11,423 nucleotides of DNA from Hemicentrotus pulcherrimus (lineage: Eukaryota > Echinodermata > Echinoidea > Camarodonta > Strongylocentrotidae). Position 1 is the stretch's first letter, and every line of letters begins with the position of its first letter. Shown here piece after piece: positions 9,201 through 11,423 of the stretch. Location of the stretch: the NCBI GenBank assembly GCA_003118195.1, contig BEXV01000220.1, forward strand, positions 296,330 to 307,752, in the 5' to 3' direction. A program made the position numbers and the translations under genes. Under the pieces are notes generated by a model. It was not told the origin of the DNA. It worked only from the letters and a program-made list of their open reading frames with translations, and made no database searches.

Positions 9201-11071
9201 TAAATGGAGAAGAGGGAGTTTAGAGATACTTTCAGCCATTTGAAAGCAATCATCTAAGTACTTGAGAGCAAAATTAGGATTTAGTCCCAAAGTAAAAACA
9301 GCACTATTTTTCTGCTCATACAAGAAATCATTTTTTTGGTAGATGCAGAGAATTTAAAAAAATCTCTTTCTCTCTCTCTGTAATATGATCATCAAAAAAT
9401 AAATAAAACTCACCTGTTTTCTCCCTTTTCAAGAGGAATTTCCTGTAAATATAAAGATATACGTAAATCCATCAGAATCTAACTATCAATAAGTAATCAT
9501 ATTACATTGCCACTGCTAAATTGCCAAAATGTTGATGCATGAAGCTCATACGAATACTCAGTAAATGTTCATGTATCAATTCAATTCTCATCTATTTCAT
9601 TCTTGATTAAAAATTACATTGATACAAAAAGATATAAAATAATATCAGTAGAATATCATTCAATATTCAGCTACGGTATAAGGTTTAAATTATCAATGAT
9701 TTTTTTTTAAAAGTGTAACAAAGAAAACAAACAAACAACTAAAACCCTTGCATATACTGCAGTAAAAATATTAGATATACTTGTACAAATTCCTATTGGT
9801 TTGGAAAGCTCCACACAGAACAGGAACAAAAAGAACTACCTTTGAAATCTCAAGTACTTTAAGAACACACAGCATATAGAGACACATTAATACTAGAACT
9901 GGAGCAATGCATACCTGCTCTGGTTGTGTGATGTCCACACCTACATCTCTCAACACTGCAGTAAGAGGCATAACTGCACATCAACAAAAAAAAAGTAATG
10001 GATTAAATTCCCAGCACATGATTCAATTGACCCGCATAATATACAGCCCATTCGCCTGCTAACAGCCAGAAGTGTGTTAACTGATATCTTTCCGTCGGAT
10101 TCAACACCCTTCTGTCTCTCAACAGACATTTTGATGTCAAAGAGTCGTGCAACATCAAAAAGGAAAAACAAGGTTGAAGAACGGCCCTTTTTACGCATGT
10201 CTCATTACCCTCGAGACCCAGACATGTTTTATTATGGATGAGAAGAGGTGCCACAGTCTACTGGCTTGATATTAGGGACTCGATACCTGGCAGAGAAATG
10301 TGATTTTCACACTCTTTTTTTTTTGCCAGTGTGAAGAGCATCAAACTGGGGCCCAGTAGGATGCTGAAAAAAGGTGCTGTGAGTGAATTTGTGATGCTGA
10401 CCATAATGGTATGCATAAACCAGAGTTATAAGGAATGGAGGGCATGAATCTGATGTTGTGTAAAGATTACTGTTTTGTTAACATTTAGTCAATACTGCTA
10501 GTGCCACTTTATTTGCCCCTTGTTCTGATAACAAAATGTAAATCAGTATTTATTCTGTAAGTGATACACGTTTACATTTTAAAGTAAAGGAAACTGCACC
10601 ATTCACATGCTTTGATTCTGTTAATTTTCCATTATCAATTATAACATACATTATCATACATTTATAGTGTAACTTTTATCTTACAGCAAAAATTACAATA
10701 ATACTAATGGGTTCTTGTATAGTGCTTGTGTCTGCCAAACTTGCCACTCCTGGTGCACAATTATACCTTTCATGGCTTTAGCATGGCTGCTATTATGGCA
10801 TTCAAGCATTTCAAGGAAATAATACCTGAAACTTATTCATTTTCTTCACCTGGATAGAGTGTGGAAAATATCAAATATGGCCTTGCCAAAGGACATTAAC
10901 GCTGTGGCAGGGAACTTTAACACCATATCTTGTGATTTGTAGATTGATGACTAAGATACATTACAAGAGAGCGAGAGAGAGAGAGGGAGAGGGAATCCTA
11001 CCTGGTGCTGCAGGTCCTTGAATAGGTCTACTGGGACCAGCAGGTTTATCTGTCACTCGCTTCTTGGAAAG
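111..11071 (-). CDS. NEK1: NEK1-like Ser/Thr kinase, C-terminal half, 14 spliced exons, partial at both ends
   Basis: The joined CDS is complement of 111-250, 1528-1722, 2235-2311, 2791-3098, 3725-3785, 4861-4918, 5159-5464, 5983-6123, 6775-6939, 8149-8319, 8826-8956, 9414-9442, 9915-9973 and 11002-11071. It is 1911 bases, 637 open codons, with all junctions GT-AG and in phase. Seen: conserved-looking blocks GLSTGFFD (residues 386-393), RTCSDPDLRQLFRT (about 400-413), INEDWDSG (583-590) and VFGRLEESRLQLEKELG near the end. Family knowledge: vertebrate NEK1 is about 1,250-1,290 residues, with an N-terminal kinase domain, coiled coils and an acidic tail. It works at centrosomes, basal bodies and primary cilia and in DNA repair, and binds C21orf2/CFAP410 through its C-terminal region. 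Inferred: the kinase domain lies beyond 11423 and the last 50 or so residues before position 1. Unusual here are the long Asp/Glu tracts and the Pro/Ser-rich linker. I recognised the family from memory of vertebrate NEK1; no search was run. Confidence 0.87.
251..1527 (-). other. NEK1 intron containing a LINE fragment
   Basis: 1277-base intron between the exons at 1528-1722 and 111-250. The half nearest the donor (about 965-1526) is an antisense LINE relic. The remaining 251-960 is AT-rich with no coding pattern or structured repeat that I can support. Confidence 0.8.
965..1526 (+). mobile_element. Degenerate 3' end of a CR1/L2-like non-LTR retrotransposon (RT C-terminal part)
   Basis: Three frame-shifted pieces on the plus strand read as the C-terminal part of a LINE ORF2. 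First is NMTMDQHV followed by IRQIRKYLDQRSFIIHAFI and SCLDYRNGLLYGA (about 979-1145). Second is NAAARLATGSPKF, MNWLPIRY, a stop at 1243-1245, then KCINGLAPPYLSE and LGDRAF (1153-1365). Third is PKLWNNL and LLRNVLK (1371 onward). The DYCNSLLYG, QNAAARL, HWLPV, KxxxGLAPxYL and WNxLP order is the signature of the CR1/L2/Jockey reverse-transcriptase tail. Residues expected between the first and second pieces are missing, which suggests a small deletion. The 3' end is an AT-rich trailer with an ATT tail at 1514-1526. It is 5'-truncated, antisense to NEK1 and inactive. Confidence 0.85.
1528..1722 (-). CDS. NEK1: NEK1 exon: acidic tract with KEN motif and INEDWDSG
   Basis: 195 bases. Acceptor TTCCCAG lies just above 1722. 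The donor just below 1528 is GTAATAAT and is formed in the ATT tail of the LINE. Residues 526-590 run from DASDTPKMRRKKDEEEEK through a Ser/Gly/Pro linker (SPGGASNGSSPTSPSGS) to an acidic run (DEDDEDEEEDEDD), then KENCGQSKPINEDWDS. The MRRKK patch is a small basic island between acidic runs. The INEDWDSG end matches the NEEWHSDNSDG region of human NEK1 as I recall it, and leads into the conserved helix of the next exon. The KEN tripeptide (1568-1576) could be a degron, but this is only a motif match. Confidence 0.86.
1723..2234 (-). other. NEK1 intron, AT-rich
   Basis: 512-base intron with no gene. It contains several ACATGT words (about 1770-1790 and 1941) and a 17-base perfect tandem duplication listed separately. 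Nothing else was recognised. Confidence 0.8.
1949..1982. repeat. 17-base tandem duplication
   Basis: The unit ctatccctaagtgtttg occurs twice in a row without a mismatch, at 1949-1965 and 1966-1982, inside a NEK1 intron. It looks like a recent slippage event with no evident function. Confidence 0.9.
2235..2311 (-). CDS. NEK1: NEK1 exon: acidic stretch and SLVESMRSVLEAR helix
   Basis: 77 bases, with acceptor TTTACAG above 2311 and donor GTAAGA below 2235. The first base completes the Ala codon split with the exon at 2791-3098, and the last base opens the Asp codon finished in the exon at 1528-1722. It encodes EEDVDEDEEEYQSLVES followed by MRSVLEAR (residues 501-525). The second half is a short amphipathic helix that aligns with the LQASMEQLLRE segment of human NEK1 as I recall it, just after an acidic run in both proteins. 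Confidence 0.87.
2312..2790 (-). other. NEK1 intron, no features seen
   Basis: 479-base AT-rich intron. I see no coding pattern, RNA gene or recognisable repeat in it. Confidence 0.75.
2791..3098 (-). CDS. NEK1: NEK1 exon: RTCSDPDLRQLFRT core followed by Asp and Glu tracts
   Basis: 308 bases, with acceptor TTGTTAG above 3098 and donor GTATGT below 2791. It starts in phase 0 with LLRTCSDPDLRQLFRT, close to the vertebrate NEK1 RTCSLPDLSKLFRT motif as I recall it. Next comes LALNPFFEADQSRVAQSVDS, then a long acidic zone. That zone holds an Asp-rich part (DDNDDDDDLVIDDDEDDDDD), a short non-acidic linker (LIRQLQNLTAKN), and an unbroken run of 11 Glu followed by KEEEDENEEDG. Of the 61 residues from the His of HDDND to the exon end, 39 are Asp or Glu. 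The tracts are encoded by near-pure trinucleotide runs. The open frame needs no ATG because this is an internal exon. Confidence 0.9.
2811..2957. repeat. Coding trinucleotide microsatellites (CTC/TTC and ATC runs)
   Basis: On the plus strand 2811-2859 is nearly pure TTC/CTC triplets, and 2908-2957 is rich in ATC/GTC triplets. On the coding strand these are GAG/GAA (Glu) and GAT/GAC (Asp). Because they are in frame, slippage would change tract length without shifting the frame. Confidence 0.85.
3099..3724 (-). other. NEK1 intron containing a fold-back repeat
   Basis: 626-base intron. The half near the 5' splice-distal side (3217-3392) is a fold-back repeat described separately. The stretch 3400-3724 is AT-rich and unremarkable. 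Confidence 0.75.
3217..3392. repeat. Fold-back (inverted-repeat) element, possibly MITE-like
   Basis: The core arms 3308-3335 and 3344-3366 pair over about 23 bases. The left arm is tatacagttggtcgc plus a short bulge plus aggtttga, the right arm is its complement with one mismatch, and the loop is 8 bases. Outside the core, aggtcttta at the left end and the complementary taaagacct at the right end form a weaker outer pairing. Short direct units of the type ggtctttatgtacaggt recur at 3218, 3290-3305 and nearby. This is typical of a decayed palindromic repeat. The family is not identified, and the element borders are approximate. Confidence 0.65.
3725..3785 (-). CDS. NEK1: NEK1 exon: conserved GLSTGFFDT block
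   Basis: 61 bases, with acceptor TTCTAG above 3785 and a consensus donor GTAAGTGA below 3725. One base completes a Lys codon, then 20 codons encode SAKKKMIAGLSTGFFDTAPK (residues 378-397). GLSTGxFD is a conserved NEK1 tail motif that in vertebrates lies directly before the RTCSLPDL block. The same order is kept here with the next exon. Confidence 0.89.
3786..4860 (-). other. NEK1 intron with a GC-rich hairpin
   Basis: 1075-base intron. A palindrome, a stable hairpin and an A-run lie at 4716-4778, near its 5' end on the minus strand. The rest (3786-4700) shows no open frame with family resemblance and no clear repeat to my eye. Confidence 0.75.
4736..4778. repeat. GC-rich hairpin followed by an A-run
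   Basis: TGCCTCCG at 4736-4743 pairs perfectly with CGGAGGCA at 4760-4767. An inner palindrome CCACCTTAGGTGG lies between them, with a 3-base bulge on the left side. It is followed by an unbroken run of As to 4779. A 10-base palindrome acgcatgcgt sits just before it at 4716-4725. The layout resembles the structured 3' end of a short repetitive element, but no wider element could be bounded. Confidence 0.6.
4861..4918 (-). CDS. NEK1: NEK1 exon: short acidic exon
   Basis: 58 bases, with acceptor TTGTTTAG above 4918 and consensus donor GTAAGTTT below 4861. It encodes ADAVELDEEDEDNQEIKE flanked by two split codons (Asp at the start, Lys at the end). Both splits fit the neighbouring exons exactly. 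It joins the acidic end of the Pro-rich exon to the conserved GLSTG exon. Confidence 0.84.
5159..5464 (-). CDS. NEK1: NEK1 exon: Ser/Thr/Pro-rich linker with many SP/TP sites
   Basis: 306 bases, with acceptor CCAATTCAG above 5464 and consensus donor GTAAGTAC below 5159. Residues 256-357 are low in complexity. They hold seven SP and three TP dipeptides (for example KDSPKSNSTPPRPTP and TPPKSPRPSTSPPS) and several PxxP patterns, then a charged end MKNDEEMEEEGKGERTAQEKK. It is probably disordered. SP/TP sites could be targets of proline-directed kinases, but this is inferred from composition only. The exon-intron frame holds on both sides. No counterpart of this length is one I recall from vertebrate NEK1, so it may be lineage-specific. 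Confidence 0.85.
5465..5982 (-). other. NEK1 intron, no features seen
   Basis: 518-base AT-rich intron. It contains an ACATGT word near 5845 and an imperfect T/A-rich stretch near 5930-5970. No gene or mobile element was recognised. Confidence 0.75.
5983..6123 (-). CDS. NEK1: NEK1 exon: hydrophilic linker
   Basis: 141 bases, with acceptor CCATTCAG above 6123 and donor GTAAAC below 5983. Two bases complete an Ala codon, then it encodes DLETIDAENKEDVAKTSD, ATKQTPPSPSRPAWKA, a four-Ser run from a TCA repeat, and PCNQTQT. The last base opens the Asp codon of the next exon. It is a hydrophilic linker with no domain that I recognise. It is included because its splice sites and phases link the flanking exons exactly. 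Confidence 0.8.
6124..6774 (-). other. NEK1 intron containing a tRNA-derived SINE
   Basis: 651-base intron. The SINE occupies about 6214-6436. The rest is AT-rich, including a short (AT)n at 6598-6608. Confidence 0.78.
6214..6436 (-). mobile_element. tRNA-derived SINE, same strand as NEK1
   Basis: Read on the minus strand from 6436, the sequence begins GGCATGATGGCTCAGTGG and continues TAGAGCAGTGGTCGC, like a tRNA 5' half with its D-arm. The A box TGGCTCAGTGG is at 6419-6429, and a B box GGTTCAAAACC (slightly off the GGTTCGANTCC consensus) is at 6376-6386. A non-tRNA body of about 130 bases follows and ends in a short AACC/ACTA-rich tail at about 6214-6240. The body rules out a functional tRNA gene. 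The SINE family is not identified. Confidence 0.78.
6775..6939 (-). CDS. NEK1: NEK1 exon: linker segment with KGPAMYDRGSPMG
   Basis: 165 bases, with acceptor TATCCAG above 6939 and donor GTAAGG below 6775. After a split Gly codon it encodes ETQLLKGPAMYDRGSPMG, VTVIKEQPMSPREKIPIVKD and NMCVVDGKQSGDIKEA (residues 155-208). It has two SP sites and a mixed hydrophobic/charged pattern that looks more constrained than the Pro-rich exon downstream. No domain was recognised. Splice phases on both sides agree. Confidence 0.83.
7162..7178. repeat. G-run
   Basis: Five Gs, one A and eleven Gs on the plus strand. It is a homopolymer tract of possible G-quadruplex character on the non-coding strand of the intron. 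Confidence 0.8.
7705..8111. mobile_element. MITE-like fold-back element with about 85-90 bp inverted arms
   Basis: The left arm (about 7705-7790) and the reverse complement of the right arm (about 8019-8111) align along their length. Shared blocks in order are CATCAGCTYGAGATT, CAAATA, GCTATTTC, TTACAAAT/TCACAAAT and CATCAGCCCGA. The CATCAGC word marks both ends of each arm. The interior has recurring atattttgc and caaatag words plus a 33-base tandem duplication. There is no coding capacity, so it looks like a non-autonomous DNA transposon. A clear target-site duplication was not found, so the ends are approximate. Confidence 0.72.
7845..7910. repeat. Perfect 33-base tandem duplication inside the fold-back element
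   Basis: Two identical 33-base units, 7845-7877 and 7878-7910, each begin ccgcgtgtagtgcaag and end with the partial palindrome cttcagcctggtgaag. Identity between units is complete while the element arms have diverged, so the duplication is probably younger than the insertion. Confidence 0.92.
8149..8319 (-). CDS. NEK1: NEK1 exon: RKKWG-type repeat copy
   Basis: 171 bases, with acceptor ACCTTATAG above 8319 and donor GTAGGA below 8149. It encodes TNAGDLLMPKSSVAASSV, then EANRKKWGAPGNTVVNALQM, AEIKAGTMTIAAG and AGDAK. The RKKWG-x-P plus a Leu/Ala helix resembles the RKHWG segment of the exon at 8826-8956, which suggests a repeated short motif. A second in-frame acceptor (ATGCAG, exon end 8307) would remove four residues. 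I prefer the upstream one because it follows a better pyrimidine tract. Confidence 0.84.
8320..8825 (-). other. NEK1 intron, no gene
   Basis: 506-base intron. It contains a 15-T run at 8552-8566 (poly-A on the minus strand) and a short GGCATCCC/GGGATGCC inverted repeat near 8785-8803. Nothing else was recognised. Confidence 0.75.
8826..8956 (-). CDS. NEK1: NEK1 exon: RKHWG-type repeat copy
   Basis: 131 bases, with acceptor TTCCACAG above 8956 and donor GTATGT below 8826. It encodes VPVIPPAEENQAPAAP, then RKHWGGGATKAAVLAN and MPLEVTASNME. The first base completes an Arg codon begun by the 29-base exon. The basic-Trp-Gly start followed by a small hydrophobic helix parallels RKKWGAPGNTVVNAL in the next exon. 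Function is unknown. Confidence 0.84.
8957..9413 (-). other. NEK1 intron, no gene
   Basis: 457-base AT-rich intron with a (TC)n run at 9363-9379. No other structure was recognised. Confidence 0.75.
9414..9442 (-). CDS. NEK1: NEK1 29-base microexon
   Basis: 29 bases, with acceptor ATTTACAG above 9442 and consensus donor GTGAGT below 9414. It encodes EIPLEKGEN and two bases of an Arg codon. It is accepted because both splice sites are strong and it is the only way to join the phase-0 end of the exon at 9915-9973 to the exon at 8826-8956. Skipping it would shift the frame. Confidence 0.78.
9443..9914 (-). other. NEK1 intron, no features seen
   Basis: 472-base AT-rich intron. No gene, repeat or mobile element was recognised. 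Confidence 0.75.
9915..9973 (-). CDS. NEK1: NEK1 exon: PLTAVLRDVGVDITQ segment
   Basis: 59 bases, with donor GTATGC below 9915 and acceptor TGTGCAG above 9973 preceded by a nine-T tract. It encodes a split Val, then MPLTAVLRDVGVDITQPEQ. The TAVLRDVGVDITQ part resembles the helix halves AAVLANMPLEV and TVVNALQMAEI of the next two coding repeats, so it may be a third copy without the Trp-Gly head. A second acceptor, TACTGCAG (exon end 9955), is in frame and would drop six residues. Confidence 0.8.
10306..10335. repeat. Hairpin with a T-rich loop
   Basis: ttcacact at 10306-10313 pairs with agtgtgaa at 10328-10335 around a T-rich loop of 14 bases. It may be a fold-back remnant. No wider element was bounded. 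Confidence 0.6.
10966..10993. repeat. (GA)n tract next to a splice donor
   Basis: A GA-rich simple repeat on the plus strand. On the transcript it is a CT-rich run starting about 8 bases after the donor of the exon at 11002-11071. Confidence 0.85.
11002..11071 (-). CDS. NEK1: NEK1 exon: basic/Pro-rich segment, most upstream exon in the window
   Basis: 70 bases, with acceptor CATTCCTAG above 11071 and donor GTAGGA below 11002. It encodes LSKKRVTDKPAGPSRP and IQGPAAP and opens a Val codon finished in the next exon. It starts in phase 0. The KKR cluster is a small basic patch, and vertebrate NEK1 has nuclear localisation signals in the region after the kinase domain, but I cannot assign this one. 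The coding sequence continues beyond the right edge of the window. Confidence 0.8.
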
Positions 11072-11423
11072 CTAGGAATGAAATTACAATTATCATTAAT
11101 AAGGCTCGGAATTTGTTTACCCACCCAATTTTCAGGCGGGTACCAGAAAATGATACAAGAAAACATGTTTAAATATAAAAATTTATAGGAGACAAATACC
11201 TTCAAACATACATGAATACCTTGGTTAATGTAAGAGAATATCTCATTTGAAGTTATTTTCATCCATGTTGGCGATTTTCAGTGCTATTATCTTGCCTCTG
11301 AAGGCTAAAAACTTAAAGAATTCTTGAATCTTTTCTTTTGTTCTCAATAACTCATGCTCTTTTAAATGCTGATATTTTCTTAGTAATCCCAACAAGATTT
11401 GAATTTTGTTCCAAGGCATGTGG
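11072..11423 (-). other. NEK1 intron (partial), no features seen
   Basis: At least 352 bases of AT-rich intron upstream of the exon at 11002-11071. I found no further exon with good splice sites before the window edge. Confidence 0.7.

Larger units (their letters stand above)
9974..11001 (-). other. NEK1 intron with a hairpin and (GA)n tract
   Basis: 1028-base intron. It has a hairpin at 10306-10335 and a GA run at 10966-10993 just inside the donor. The two open stretches at 9950-10254 show no family resemblance and are not called. Confidence 0.75.

Noticed and set aside
9950..10254. Two overlapping minus-strand open frames of about 80 codons
   Set aside because: They partly overlap a NEK1 exon in the same or a shifted frame, have no family resemblance, and are not needed by the phase chain.
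1..11423. Prokaryotic operon, CRISPR array, phage or viral gene cluster
   Set aside because: No spaced direct repeats, no adjacent full-length open frames and no ribosome binding sites. Consistent GT-AG introns show an animal nuclear gene.

Overview
This is eukaryotic (animal) genomic DNA. It carries part of one large intron-rich gene on the minus strand. Fourteen exons, 29 to 308 bases long, sit between 111 and 11071, each bounded by AG and GT. Joined from high to low coordinate they give 1911 bases, which is 637 codons with no stop, and every one of the 13 junctions is in phase. The protein reads as the C-terminal half of a NIMA-related kinase 1 (NEK1) orthologue. The best anchors are a GLSTGFFD block, an RTCSDPDLRQLFRT block, SKPINEDWDSG, and VFGRLEESRLQLEKELG near the end, all of which I recall in similar form in vertebrate NEK1. 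The kinase domain and coiled coils lie beyond the right edge. The last roughly 50 residues and the stop codon lie beyond the left edge.

The tail of the protein has these regions in order: a stretch with a repeated RK[K/H]WG motif (exons at 9915-8149), a linker, a Ser/Thr/Pro-rich segment dense in SP/TP sites (5159-6123), the conserved GLSTG/RTCS core (2791-3785), very long Asp/Glu tracts (1528-3098), and a helical end (111-250). NEK1 acts in cilia and the DNA-damage response. The acidic C-terminal region of human NEK1 has been reported to bind C21orf2/CFAP410, and the acidic tracts here lie in the corresponding part.

The introns hold decayed mobile elements. There is a frameshifted 3' fragment of a CR1/L2-like LINE at about 965-1526, whose ATT tail runs straight into a NEK1 splice donor. 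There is a tRNA-derived SINE at about 6214-6436 with A and B boxes, a fold-back MITE-like element at about 7705-8111 with a perfect 33-base tandem duplication inside, a second fold-back repeat at about 3217-3392, and a GC-rich hairpin followed by an A-run at 4736-4778. The remaining intron sequence is AT-rich with simple repeats.

The host is most likely an invertebrate. AT-rich introns, frequent ACATGT words, a CR1/L2-like LINE and a tRNA SINE suggest a marine invertebrate such as an echinoderm, but the sequence alone does not settle the phylum. I see no prokaryotic genes, CRISPR array, functional RNA gene or promoter, and no sign of a new multi-gene system. The items most worth a second look are the acidic and repeat expansions of NEK1 and the way transposons have shaped its introns.
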